Assembly (NCBI RefSeq): GCF_026967925.1
Contig: NZ_JAPVBI010000001.1
Location: 248,001-312,000, forward strand
Direction: 5' to 3'
Origin: Modestobacter sp. VKM Ac-2985
GTDB lineage: Bacteria; Actinomycetota; Actinomycetes; Mycobacteriales; Geodermatophilaceae
DNA length: 64,000 bases
Under the pieces are notes generated by a model. That model had not been told where the DNA came from, searched no databases, and worked only from the letters and a program-made list of their open reading frames with translations. Position numbers and translations under genes: made by a program. Positions 35,511-44,144 of the stretch are shown here, piece after piece; position 1 is the first letter of the stretch; each line of letters starts with the position of its first letter.

Positions 35511-36989
35511 ATGAGCAGCTCGACAGGCCGGTCGGCCGGCACTGATCCAGGCGACGCAGACACCCGGGCCGACACCTGGCCCGGGCCGGCCGCACCGCTG
35601 GCCTGGCTGGCCCGGCTCGCGCTCGTCGGTGCCCTGCTCGGTGGGCTGCTCGGCCTCCTGGTCGGGGTCTCCGCCGAGGAGGAGGTCACCGCCTCGGCCA
35701 CCGTCGAGGTGGTCCCCGACGCCCAGGTGCTCAGCGGCCCGCTGCCGACCACCACGCAGACCGGTGCTGACGACTCCCTGGTCGCCGGCCAGCTCGAGGC
35801 GCTCGACGCGCTCCGGCTGAGCCAGCAGCCGCAGCCGGACGACGCGGTCACCGTCTCCGTCGCCCAGGTCGGCACCTCCGACGTCCTGCGGATCAGCGCC
35901 ACCGCCCCCACCGCCGAGGAGGCGCGGCAGGCCGTGACGGCGCTGGTCGACGGCTACGTCACCGCCCGTCAGGAGGCCGCCGGGACGGCGGTCACCGCCG
36001 CGCTGGCCGCGGTGCAGCAGCGGCTGGACGCCCTCGGCGAGCCGGGCGCGGTGAACAGCCCCGTCGCTCAGGAGGTCGAGCGGCTGCTCGCCGAGCAGAG
36101 CCAGCTCCAGGGCGCCGCCACCCGGGTCCCCGACCTGGTGCCGGTGCTGCGCGCCCCCACCCCGGACGAGGAGACCGGCGCACCGGCCGCGCTGCTCTCG
36201 ACCGTGCTGGGCGCCGTGCTCGGTGCCGTGCTGCTGCTGGCCGCCGGCGCCGTGTGGCGGGCCACCTCCGACCGGCTGTTCGACGCCCGGCTGCTGGTGG
36301 CGGCCGGGGTGCCCGTGCTGCTGCCGCGGCTGCCCGCCGGGCGGGTGCGCCACCGCAGCGCGCAGGTGCCGGCCCAGCTGCCCCGGGCCGGCGCGCTCTC
36401 CGCGGCCCGGCTGCTCGCCCCGCAGGTGCTCGACGCCGGCGGCCGCAGCCTCGTCGTCGTCGGTGCCGACGAGCGGGCCGGGGCCGCCGAGGTCGCCTGG
36501 GAGCTGGCCTGGGCGATCTCCTCCACCGGCGCCCCCGTGGTGCTGGTGACCACCGCGGCGCACGCGCACAGCAGCCGCCCCACCGCGTCGGCGGAGTTCC
36601 CCGGCGAGCAGGTGCTCACCCCGCTGCTGACCGTCGTCGCCCTCCCGCCGCACGAGGGCGACGCGGTGCTCGCCGCGACCGTCGCCCGGCACACCGCCGC
36701 CGGCCGGCAGGTGCTGCTGCACGCCCCGGCGCTCACCTCCGTCGCCCGGTTCGACGAGACGGCCCGGCACGCCGAGCGGGCCGTCGTCGTCGTGGGGGAA
36801 GGGGTCTCCTCGCTGGAGGACGCGCTGGCCGCGGTCCGCGACGTGGCGTCGTCCGGCCCGGCGCTGCAGGGCGTCGTCGTCACCACCACCGGGCGGCACC
36901 TGGGGCGCGAGCGCCCCCAGCCGTCCTCCCCGCGGGCTGCGGAGGAGACGACGTCCCCTCGGCAGGAGCCCGTCGCCAGCGAGGCCTGA
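35511..36989 (+). CDS. Wzz/BY-kinase-like protein with a degenerate ATP site, set C
   Basis: A 492-residue protein with the layout of a polysaccharide co-polymerase fused to a tyrosine-kinase domain. The Wzz part has helices near ARLALVGALLGGLLGLLVG (residues 34-52) and AALLSTVLGAVLGAVLLLAAG (about 225-245). The cytoplasmic part begins with SLVVVGADERAGAAEVAWEL where an active BY-kinase has GxxxGKS/T; the Walker lysine is missing, and the C-terminus shows no tyrosine cluster. It therefore probably regulates chain length without kinase activity. The downstream flippase starts two bases after its stop. A good ribosome site and -10 precede it. Confidence 0.75.
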   Translation: MSSSTGRSAGTDPGDADTRADTWPGPAAPLAWLARLALVGALLGGLLGLLVGVSAEEEVTASATVEVVPDAQVLSGPLPTTTQTGADDSLVAGQLEALDALRLSQQPQPDDAVTVSVAQVGTSDVLRISATAPTAEEARQAVTALVDGYVTARQEAAGTAVTAALAAVQQRLDALGEPGAVNSPVAQEVERLLAEQSQLQGAATRVPDLVPVLRAPTPDEETGAPAALLSTVLGAVLGAVLLLAAGAVWRATSDRLFDARLLVAAGVPVLLPRLPAGRVRHRSAQVPAQLPRAGALSAARLLAPQVLDAGGRSLVVVGADERAGAAEVAWELAWAISSTGAPVVLVTTAAHAHSSRPTASAEFPGEQVLTPLLTVVALPPHEGDAVLAATVARHTAAGRQVLLHAPALTSVARFDETARHAERAVVVVGEGVSSLEDALAAVRDVASSGPALQGVVVTTTGRHLGRERPQPSSPRAAEETTSPRQEPVASEA

Positions 36990-36991
36990 CC

Positions 36992-38329
36992 GTGGCGGTC
37001 CAGGCGGGGGAGCAGACCCAGGAGGTCCGCCGGAGCTTCGGCCTGCGCATGGTCGTGGCCGTGCTCGGGCTCCTCGCCACCTTCCTGACGTCGGTGCTGG
37101 CCGTCCGCACCCTCGACGCCCGGGCGGCCACCGGGTTCCTGGCCGTGCTGGGCGCGCTCATGTTGGGGCCGATGGTCGGTCGGCTGGGCCTCGGGCAGCA
37201 CGCCATCCGGGCGATCGCCGCGGCCGCCTCCCCGGCCGAGGTGGCCGCCCAGGTGCTCGCCCACCTGCGGGCGGTCGCGCTGCTCAGCCTGGTCACCGCG
37301 CCGGCGGTCGCCTGGGTCGCCACCGCCGTCGTCCGGGACGACCGGGCGCTCGTCGTCGCGCTGGTCGCCGCGCTGATCGTGCTGGAGACGCTGCGCCTCA
37401 CCATCAGCGACGTGTACGCCGCGGTCGGCCGGATCCGCTGGTCGGTCGCGGCCACCCACCACAGCCGCTCGGTGCTCGCGCTGCTCGCCATGGTCGTCGT
37501 CGTCCTGGTGCAGGGGGGCCGGACGACGCTGGTGGCGCTGCTGACCGTCTACGCCGCGACGTCGGTGGTGCTGCTGGCGGTGATGCTGCTCCGGCTGCCG
37601 CTGCGGGCCCGGGTGCGCGGCGCCCGCTGGTGGTCGCCGATGGCCGCCGCCGTCGCGGGCGGGGCCTGGCTGTTCACCGTCGAGCTCGGCGCCTTCCTGG
37701 TCGGCCGCGGCGACGTCTGGCTGGCCGGCTGGGCCTTCCCCGGCGACCAGGCGCTGCTCTACTCGACCGCCAGCGTGCTCGCCATGCAGGTGACCGTGCT
37801 CGAGGGGCTGGCCAACATCGCGATCACCCCGGTCGCCGCCCGGCTGGAGGCCCAGGGGCGGCGGGACCGGGTGCTGGCCCTGCTGTCGGCAGCGGCCACC
37901 GTGTCCAGCGCGGTCACCGTGGTGCTGGTCGCCGCGGCCTGGCTGCTCGCCCCGCAGGTGCTCACGCTCTACGGCGCCGGCCTGGACGACGCAGCCCCCT
38001 ACCTGTCCGTGCTCGCCACCGGCGGCCTGGGCATGGCCGTCTTCGGCTCCTGCGCGGTGCTGCTCGTGGTCACCGGCCACGGCCGCACCGCCGCCCGCGC
38101 CGTCGGCGTCGCGCTGCTGGTGGTCGTGCCCGCGGCCGTGCTCGCCGCCCAGCTGGGCGGCCCGCTGGCGCTGGCGCTGGTCAGCGCCACGGCGACCGTC
38201 GTGCTGTTCGGCTCCTACGCGGTCGTCTGCCGCCGGACCTTCGGGACGGCGCCGCTGCCCGGCCTGCAGCTGCGCCACAGTCTCCGGGTGCTGGCCGGCC
38301 GCGAACCCGACCACGTGGCCGCACGGTGA
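36992..38329 (+). CDS. Wzx-type flippase, set C
   Basis: A 445-residue membrane protein with 12-14 hydrophobic segments and MOP-superfamily features: RRSFGLRMVVAVLGLLATF at the start, RTLDARAATGFLAVLGAL and LGLGQHAIRAIAAAASP early, and a C-terminal pair of conserved helices. GTG 36992 has GAGG about seven bases upstream at the end of the Wzz gene. It overlaps the polymerase gene by GTGA. It should flip the repeat unit of the third system. It is not closely related to the flippases at 13875 or 21303. Confidence 0.8.
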   Translation: MAVQAGEQTQEVRRSFGLRMVVAVLGLLATFLTSVLAVRTLDARAATGFLAVLGALMLGPMVGRLGLGQHAIRAIAAAASPAEVAAQVLAHLRAVALLSLVTAPAVAWVATAVVRDDRALVVALVAALIVLETLRLTISDVYAAVGRIRWSVAATHHSRSVLALLAMVVVVLVQGGRTTLVALLTVYAATSVVLLAVMLLRLPLRARVRGARWWSPMAAAVAGGAWLFTVELGAFLVGRGDVWLAGWAFPGDQALLYSTASVLAMQVTVLEGLANIAITPVAARLEAQGRRDRVLALLSAAATVSSAVTVVLVAAAWLLAPQVLTLYGAGLDDAAPYLSVLATGGLGMAVFGSCAVLLVVTGHGRTAARAVGVALLVVVPAAVLAAQLGGPLALALVSATATVVLFGSYAVVCRRTFGTAPLPGLQLRHSLRVLAGREPDHVAAR

Positions 38330-39648
38330 GCACCCGGATCACCGCCGTCCGGCCGCGGACGGCGGACCTCGGCGGCCGGCCCGGGGGCGTGTGGTGGCTC
38401 TCCCCGATCGCGCTCATCGGCCTGGTCGCGCTGCCGGCCACCTGGCTGAGCCTGGCCATCGCCGACGAGCGGTACCGCGCGCTGTGGGGCACCCCGAAGG
38501 CCGTCGACCTGGAGTGGACGCTGTGGTTCACCGCCGGGCTGCTGCTGTTCCTGGGCGGCGCGCTGCTGCCGGGGCTGCGCGGCGTCCGCCGGGTGCCGGG
38601 CTGGCCGGCGCTGTCGCCCGGCGACCTGCACGTCCTCCGGCGCGCGGCGACGGTGCTGTTCTGGCTGACCATGGTCGGCTACGTCGCCTACGGCATCAAC
38701 GCCGTCCGGGTGGGCCTGGACCCGGTCGTGCTGGTGACCGCGCTGATCGACCAGGAGCTCTACGGCCTGGGCATCCGCGAGCAGCTGGGCACCGTGCCCG
38801 GGCTGACCACGATGACCCAGTTCGGCGTCGCCTTCGTCGTGCTGACCGGGGTGCTGGTGCTGGCCGAGGGGCGCCGGCCGCAGCACCTGCGCCGGTTGGC
38901 GGTGGTCGCCTTCCTGGCGCTGCTGCGGGCCTTCTTCGTCACCGAGCGGCTGGCCCTGCTCGAGCTGCTCGTGCCGCTGCTGGTGCTGGTGGTCGCCGGG
39001 ATGTCGCGGACCAGCCGGGGCACCCGGCGCGCCGCGTTCCTGCCGGCGGTGCTGGCGCCGGTGGTGGTCGTGGTCTTCGCCGCCTTCGAGTACTCGCGCA
39101 GCTGGGTGTTCTACGCCGCGCAGGGCGGCCAGTCCTTCCCCGTCTTCGTGGTCGAGCGCTTCGCCGGCTACTACGTGACCGCCTACAACAACGGCGTGAT
39201 CCGGCTGCTGCACCAGGAGCCGGCCGGGCTGCCCTACGACCTGTGGTCGGCGTTCTGGACGGCGCCGGGCATCGGCAGCCTGAACCTGTTCCGGTCGCTC
39301 ACCGGCGTCGACCCCGAGCCGGCGTACACCCTGGCCCTCACCCAGTTCGGCAACCCCGAGTTCAACAACTACGGCGCCGTGGCCAGCCCGTTCGTCGACC
39401 TGGGCATCGCCGGCGGGCTGCTGTTCTTCCTCGGCGCCGGGCTGCTCACCGGCAGCCTGCACCGCGCCCTGCGTGAGGGCCGGATCTGGGGCCTGCTGCT
39501 CTATCCGCTGTTCGTGCTGACCATGCTCGAGCTGCCGCGCTACTTCTACCTCGGCCAGGGCCGGGCCACCCCCGGGCTGGTCGCCCTGGTGGTGGTGGCG
39601 CTGCTGGTCAACCGCGGCCGGCGCCGCCGCGCCGGAGCCGTGCGCTGA
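38326..39648 (+). CDS. Oligosaccharide repeat-unit polymerase-like membrane protein (Wzy type), set C
   Basis: A 440-residue protein with about 11-12 membrane helices. It has the O-antigen polysaccharide polymerase look: a large loop around residues 255-345 with FAGYYVTAYNNGVIRLL, YDLWSAFWTAPGIGSLNLF and FGNPEFNNYGAVASPFVDLG, followed by two final helices. Start GTG 38326 overlaps the flippase stop (GTGA), and its own stop overlaps the next ATG by one base, so Wzz-Wzx-Wzy-GT form one coupled operon. The polymerase role is inferred from topology and neighbours. Confidence 0.75.
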   Translation: MSTRITAVRPRTADLGGRPGGVWWLSPIALIGLVALPATWLSLAIADERYRALWGTPKAVDLEWTLWFTAGLLLFLGGALLPGLRGVRRVPGWPALSPGDLHVLRRAATVLFWLTMVGYVAYGINAVRVGLDPVVLVTALIDQELYGLGIREQLGTVPGLTTMTQFGVAFVVLTGVLVLAEGRRPQHLRRLAVVAFLALLRAFFVTERLALLELLVPLLVLVVAGMSRTSRGTRRAAFLPAVLAPVVVVVFAAFEYSRSWVFYAAQGGQSFPVFVVERFAGYYVTAYNNGVIRLLHQEPAGLPYDLWSAFWTAPGIGSLNLFRSLTGVDPEPAYTLALTQFGNPEFNNYGAVASPFVDLGIAGGLLFFLGAGLLTGSLHRALREGRIWGLLLYPLFVLTMLELPRYFYLGQGRATPGLVALVVVALLVNRGRRRRAGAVR

Positions 39649-40733
39649 TGGCCCGCCCGCTGCGCTACCTGTTGATCGGCACGCACGTCCCGCCGTCGGG
39701 CGAGGGCGGGGGGATGGTCCGCTACGTCGTGCAGCTGGCCCGCGGGCTCGCCGCCCGGGACGACGTGGAGCTGCACGTGCTGGCCGGCGCCGGCGCGCAG
39801 GGGGCCTTCACCCACCTGGTCGACCGCGACCGGGTGCACACCCTGCCCGGCCGCGGCCCGCTGGTCTCCGCGGTCGAGCGGCTGGCCGGCGCGCGGGTCG
39901 GCGGCCGGATGGACGTCGTGCACGGCACCAAGCACCTGCTGCCCCGCGGGGTGGCCGGCGTCGGGGTGCTCACCGTGCACGACATGCTGGCCCTGGACCG
40001 CCCGCACGACTTCGGCCGGGCCAAGCGCTGGCTGGTCCGCCCGCCGTACCTGGCCTCGCTGCGGGCCGCCGACGCGCTGGTCTGCGTCAGCGCCGCCACC
40101 CGGGAGCGGCTGGTCAGCTACCTGCCGTCCACCGCCCCGCGGACGTCGGTGGTGCACCACCCCGACGGCTCCTCGCTCACCGACGTCGCCGCCGAGGCCG
40201 TGCCCGAGCTGGCCGGCCGGCCGTTCGCGCTGGTCGTCGGCGACCCCTCCCCGCGGAAGAACGTCGGCCTGGTCGTCGACGCGTGGGCGCAGGTGCGCGC
40301 CGCCGTCCCCGACGCCGTGCTCGTGGTGGTCGGCCCGGACAGCTGGGGGCCCACCGACCGCGGCCGGGCCTTCGCCGAGCTGGCCGCCGACGGCGCGATC
40401 GCCGCGCTGGGCCACGTCCCCGACGCCCGGCTGCGGTGGCTCTACGAGCGCACCCGGGTGGTGCTGTGCCCCAGCCTCGCCGAGGGCTTCGGGCTGCCCG
40501 CCGCGGAGGCGCTGGGGCTGGGCGCGCCGGTGCTGACGTCGGAGGACCCGGCGCTGGCCGAGGCCTCCCCAGCGGGCGCTCAGCGGCTGCCCGGGCGTCG
40601 TCCCGAGGTGTGGGCCGCCGCGATGGTGGAGCACCTGGGCCGGCCCCGGCCCCCGGTGCTGCTCCGGCCGGCCCGCCGCGGCTGGGACGACGTCGTCGAG
40701 GAGACCCTGGAGGCGGTGCGCCGTGCCCGCTGA
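39648..40733 (+). CDS. GT4 family glycosyltransferase, set C
   Basis: A 361-residue enzyme. N-terminal LLIGTHVPPSGEGGGMVRYVVQL and VVHGTKHLLP give the acceptor domain; the donor domain has FALVVGDPSPRKNVGLVVDAW, LRWLYERTRVVLCPSLAEG and FGLPAAEALGLGAPVLTSE with the conserved EX7E glutamates. ATG 39648 overlaps the polymerase stop by one base. It probably transfers a hexose during repeat-unit assembly. It is the only intact glycosyltransferase in this operon, so others must be elsewhere or supplied by the neighbouring cluster. Confidence 0.85.
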   Translation: MARPLRYLLIGTHVPPSGEGGGMVRYVVQLARGLAARDDVELHVLAGAGAQGAFTHLVDRDRVHTLPGRGPLVSAVERLAGARVGGRMDVVHGTKHLLPRGVAGVGVLTVHDMLALDRPHDFGRAKRWLVRPPYLASLRAADALVCVSAATRERLVSYLPSTAPRTSVVHHPDGSSLTDVAAEAVPELAGRPFALVVGDPSPRKNVGLVVDAWAQVRAAVPDAVLVVVGPDSWGPTDRGRAFAELAADGAIAALGHVPDARLRWLYERTRVVLCPSLAEGFGLPAAEALGLGAPVLTSEDPALAEASPAGAQRLPGRRPEVWAAAMVEHLGRPRPPVLLRPARRGWDDVVEETLEAVRRAR

Positions 40734-41229
40734 CGTGCGCGCTATCCTCTCCACCCCGGTGTACGGCGAGGTGCTGGGCGTGCTGCACGTCGCCGGCCCC
40801 GGCGAGCTCGCGACGGCCCGGGCGGTCGCGGGCGCGCAGACCGCGGCCGGCTGGCGCACCGGCGTGCTCGAGCCCGCCGCGCTGCCGGAGGCGGCGCTGG
40901 ACGACGTCGACGTGGTGGTGCTGTGGGGCCGGCACGCCGCCGCCGGGCGGGACGTCGTCGCCGGCCGCCGGGCGACCGTCGTCGTCCTCGGCGCCCGGGA
41001 CGTGCGGGCGGTGCTGACCTCGCCGCTGCACTGGGTCCGCGAGCTGCGCCGGGCGGCGCACACCAACCTGCTGCTGGTGCCCGCCGGCCTGGCCGAGCGC
41101 TACACCCGCTGGGGGCCGCCGGTGCCGCTGGCGCACCGCCCCGAGCGTCTGCCCGAGCCGGCCGCGGTCACCGTGCTGTCGGCGTGGACGGCCCGGGCGC
41201 ACGCGTTCGGGGCCCGACCTCCCGGCTGA
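40723..41229 (+). CDS. Small protein of unknown function at the end of the set C operon
   Basis: A 168-residue protein overlapping the glycosyltransferase gene by 11 bases, with GGAGG nine bases before GTG 40723. It has an alpha/beta feel: VYGEVLGVLHVAGPGELATA, DVDVVVLWGRH, ATVVVLGARDV and HTNLLLVPAG. This resembles an isolated N-terminal Rossmann half of a GT4 enzyme, without the donor-binding half. It could be a non-catalytic partner or a truncated glycosyltransferase that is still kept in frame. I do not recognise a family. Confidence 0.6.
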   Translation: MPADVRAILSTPVYGEVLGVLHVAGPGELATARAVAGAQTAAGWRTGVLEPAALPEAALDDVDVVVLWGRHAAAGRDVVAGRRATVVVLGARDVRAVLTSPLHWVRELRRAAHTNLLLVPAGLAERYTRWGPPVPLAHRPERLPEPAAVTVLSAWTARAHAFGARPPG

Positions 41230-41238
41230 GCCGGCGGC

Positions 41239-42687
41239 TCACCAGCCGCGGTGCTCGGGGACGGCGGCGCCGTCGTCGGAGACGTCGAACAGCCGCACCG
41301 CGGGGGACGCGTTCGTGTGGAACGGCCGCGTCGGGCCGCCGGTGAGCGAGATCCCGGAGAAGGTGACCCGCTGGACGCCCGCGCCCGGGTCGGCGAGCAC
41401 CCCGAGCTCCCAGCTGGCACCGGGCCGGGTGCCGCTGACCGCCAGGTCGCGGATCGTCACGTCGGCGGTCGTGGTGCCGCTGTGGCCGGCGTAGACCAGC
41501 ACCGCGCCGTGGTCCTTGGCCGGGTTGGTGTTGGCGCCGGTCACCGTGCCCCGGCTGATCCGCACCCGGCGGGAGGGGAACGTGTAGTACGGGTCGCCCT
41601 CGCTGCCGACGTAGACCCCCGCGGCGTCGGTGTCCCGGACAGCCACGTCGGTGTAGGTGATGTCGTCCCCGCCGACGACGGAGATGCCCCGGCCCCACGT
41701 CGTCCCGTTCACCTGCGGGGAGGAGATCTCCACCCGCGCGCACGGCACCCCGTCGGCCCGGTAGGAGACCACGGCGACCCCGTCGTCCCCGGTGTCGGTG
41801 GTCACCGGGGAGACGACCCGGCCGTCGTGCGCGCCCCCGGTCACGTGCACGCCGTCGGCCCGGCTGCCGACGACCGTCACCCGGTCCAGCAGGAAGTCCC
41901 CGGAGCCGTTGCCGACGTAGAAGCCGGCGGCCGCCGCACCCCGGACGTGCACCTCGCGCAGCACCACCCCGTCGGCGGAGACCCGGACCTTCATCTGCTC
42001 GTAGGCGTGGAAGCGCTCGGTCGAGGTGGCGAGGGCGAACGTCACCCCCTCGACGACCACCCGGTCGGCGTCGACGTGGAACGCCGAGCGGGTCTCCTGG
42101 GTGGCGGTGACGGTCGCGCCCCGGCCGAGGACGGTGAGCCCGGGGGTGCGCACCCGGAGGACGTCGGAGTGCAGGTAGGTCGCGCCCGCGCGCAGCCGCA
42201 GGATGCTCCCGGTCGGCACGGTGTCCAGCGCCTTCTGCAGCGCGGCGGTGTCGTCGGTGACGCCGTCGCCGACCGCGCCGAACCGCTCGACCGGGATGTC
42301 GCCGCGAGCGCCGGCGACCACCAGGGCCTCCGTCCGGCCGGCCGTCGCGCCGGCCGCTGCGGTGCCGGACGCGCTCGGGCCCGAGGACGGGGCGGCGGTC
42401 GCCGCGCCGCCCGCACCGGGCGGTGGCGGGGGCATGGACCCGGTGGCCGGTGCGGTGTCCGTTCCGGGCGCCGGCAGCGGCACCGGCAGGGCCGCGCCCG
42501 GCTCCGTGGCGGTGGCCCCGCCGACCGGGGGGACGGCGGTGGGCGCGGCACCGGCCGGGCCGCCGGTGAGGGCGCTGGGCCGCGGCTCGGCCACCCCCGT
42601 GGACCCGACCAGGCACAGCGCCAGCAGCGCGCTCGCCACCAGTGCCCGGGACACGGTCCGCGGCCGGCGCGCCGACGCCCGGCTCAT
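41239..42687 (-). CDS. Secreted right-handed beta-helix protein (pectate lyase/GH28-like superfamily)
   Basis: A 482-residue exported protein. The signal peptide has core ALVASALLALCLVGSTGVA. A Pro/Ala/Gly/Thr-rich linker runs to about residue 120. The catalytic or binding domain begins IPVERFGAVGDGVTDDTAALQ, the classical start of pectate-lyase-3 and GH28-like helices, and continues in repeated coils (LTVLGRGATVTATQ, VVLREVHVRGAAAAGFYVGN, GDDGVAVVSYR, ITYTDVAVRDTDAAGVYVGS). It is unrelated in detail to the pair at 15639 and 17323. Its ATG overlaps the stop of the glycosyltransferase gene (ATGA), an unusual coupling of a cytosolic and an exported protein. It may cleave or epimerise the polymer. 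Confidence 0.75.
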   Translation of the reverse strand: MSRASARRPRTVSRALVASALLALCLVGSTGVAEPRPSALTGGPAGAAPTAVPPVGGATATEPGAALPVPLPAPGTDTAPATGSMPPPPPGAGGAATAAPSSGPSASGTAAAGATAGRTEALVVAGARGDIPVERFGAVGDGVTDDTAALQKALDTVPTGSILRLRAGATYLHSDVLRVRTPGLTVLGRGATVTATQETRSAFHVDADRVVVEGVTFALATSTERFHAYEQMKVRVSADGVVLREVHVRGAAAAGFYVGNGSGDFLLDRVTVVGSRADGVHVTGGAHDGRVVSPVTTDTGDDGVAVVSYRADGVPCARVEISSPQVNGTTWGRGISVVGGDDITYTDVAVRDTDAAGVYVGSEGDPYYTFPSRRVRISRGTVTGANTNPAKDHGAVLVYAGHSGTTTADVTIRDLAVSGTRPGASWELGVLADPGAGVQRVTFSGISLTGGPTRPFHTNASPAVRLFDVSDDGAAVPEHRGW

Positions 42688-43793
42688 CGGGAGCCGGCCA
42701 GGCGCAGCAGGTGCTCGGCGACGGCGGCCTGGGAGGTCGCCGCGGCGAACCGGGTGGTCGCGACGGAACGGCCCGTTTCGGCCTCGCGGGCCGCGGCGGC
42801 CGGGTCGAGCAGCCGGGCGGTCAGCGCGGCGGTGAACGCCTCGACGTCGAACGCCGGGACGGCGGCACCCGCGCCGCCGAGGGAGGCACCGATGCCGGCG
42901 ACGTCGAAGGCGACCACGCTGCGCTGACCGGCCATCGCCTCCATCGCCACCAGCGGCAGCCCGGCCTCCCAGCGGGAGGGGACGGCGACGACGTCGGCGG
43001 CGGCGTACCACTCGGCCAGCCGCTCCCCGGGGGCGAAGCGGACCGAGCCGTCGGCCTGCGCGCGCAGCGCCGGCTCGTCCGGGCCGGCGCCGACGAGCAC
43101 CAGCTGGGCGTCCGGCACGGCCCGTCGCACGCCGGGCCAGGCGGCGAGCAGCATGTCCTGGCCCTTCTGCCGGGCCAGCCGCCCGACGCACACCACGGTG
43201 GGCGCCGCGGGCAGCCCGAGGGCGGCGCGGGCGGCGGCCCGGTCCTGCGGGGCCCACAGCTCGGGATCGACGCCGTTGGGCACCACCACCGACGGCCCGG
43301 TCAGGCCGGCAGCCCGCCCGGTCGCCAGCTCGGCCTCGCTCACGCAGAGGGTCAGGCCGGTCCAGCGCTGCGCGAACCGCTCCCAGCCGCGGGAGGCCGT
43401 CTGCACCGGCCCGGTGACCGCCTCGAACGACCAGGCGTGCGGCTGGAAGACCGTCGGCCGCCTGCCCCGCACCGCCAGCCGCCCGGCCAGCCCGGCCTTG
43501 GCGCTGTGCAGGTGCACCACCTGCGGGTCGGTGGCCGTCACGACCCGGCGCAGCGCCGCCGCCTCACCGGGCACCGACGGGCCGGGGGAGCGGCTCGCCC
43601 GCCACGGCACCAGCTCGGCCCCGGCGGCCCGGACGGTGTCGGCCAGCCAGCCCTCGCCCGGGCAGGCCACCAGCACCTCCCAGCCGCGGTGACGCTGGTC
43701 GGCGACCAGCCCGGCGACCACGCGCGCCACCCCCGCCTCGACCGGCTGGCTGACGTGCAGGACGCGCAGCGTCGGGTTCTCGGATCCGCCCAC
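42684..43793 (-). CDS. GT4 family glycosyltransferase
   Basis: A 369-residue enzyme. N-terminal LRVLHVSQPVEAGVARVV and VVHLHSAKAGLAGRL, then TVVCVGRLARQKGQDMLL (donor phosphate loop), LVLVGAGPDEPAL, YAAADVVAVPSRWEAGLPLVAME and AMAGQRSVVAFDVAGI. The start is taken as GTG 43793, which gives a normal N-terminus, though no clear ribosome site is seen. Longer frames upstream have no support. It is followed by the beta-helix gene with an ATGA overlap and is divergent from the second initiating transferase, so it may be an early glycosyltransferase of that pathway. Confidence 0.85.
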   Translation of the reverse strand: MGGSENPTLRVLHVSQPVEAGVARVVAGLVADQRHRGWEVLVACPGEGWLADTVRAAGAELVPWRASRSPGPSVPGEAAALRRVVTATDPQVVHLHSAKAGLAGRLAVRGRRPTVFQPHAWSFEAVTGPVQTASRGWERFAQRWTGLTLCVSEAELATGRAAGLTGPSVVVPNGVDPELWAPQDRAAARAALGLPAAPTVVCVGRLARQKGQDMLLAAWPGVRRAVPDAQLVLVGAGPDEPALRAQADGSVRFAPGERLAEWYAAADVVAVPSRWEAGLPLVAMEAMAGQRSVVAFDVAGIGASLGGAGAAVPAFDVEAFTAALTARLLDPAAAAREAETGRSVATTRFAAATSQAAVAEHLLRLAGSR

Positions 43794-44144
43794 GGGTCGA
43801 GCATGGGGCCCCCGGCGACGGGCTGGCCGGACGACACCACGGACGTCCAGAAGGTGAGCGAACTCACGAGGCTGACGGCAGGTGTACGGCAGGAAACGGC
43901 GGTATGGAGCCTCCTGCGCGTCGTCACTGTGCGCGAGTGAGGACCGGGCGATGGGTTCGATCGGGTGTGGTGCGCGCCACGGTGGCCGTTCCGCGGGTGT
44001 CCCGGGCGCCTCGTCGGGGCTGGTCCCCCCGAGCGGGCGGACCGTACGTTCCCCCGGGTCGGTCGGCGGGGTCTCCTCCCGACGGACCGGCGGCGTCCAC
44101 CCGCCGCGCTGACCTGGGGACCAACGACGTACGGGAGCCGGACC
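43794..44144. other. Divergent intergenic region between a GT gene and the second initiating transferase
   Basis: About 350 bases with no supportable gene. Its 3' end has GGGAG at 44133-44137, seven bases before the TTG at 44145. Promoters for both directions must lie here, but I could not pick clear boxes. Confidence 0.4.

Noticed and set aside
36068..38314. Minus-strand open frame of about 750 codons
   Set aside because: Antisense shadow of the Wzz-like and flippase genes with repetitive composition.
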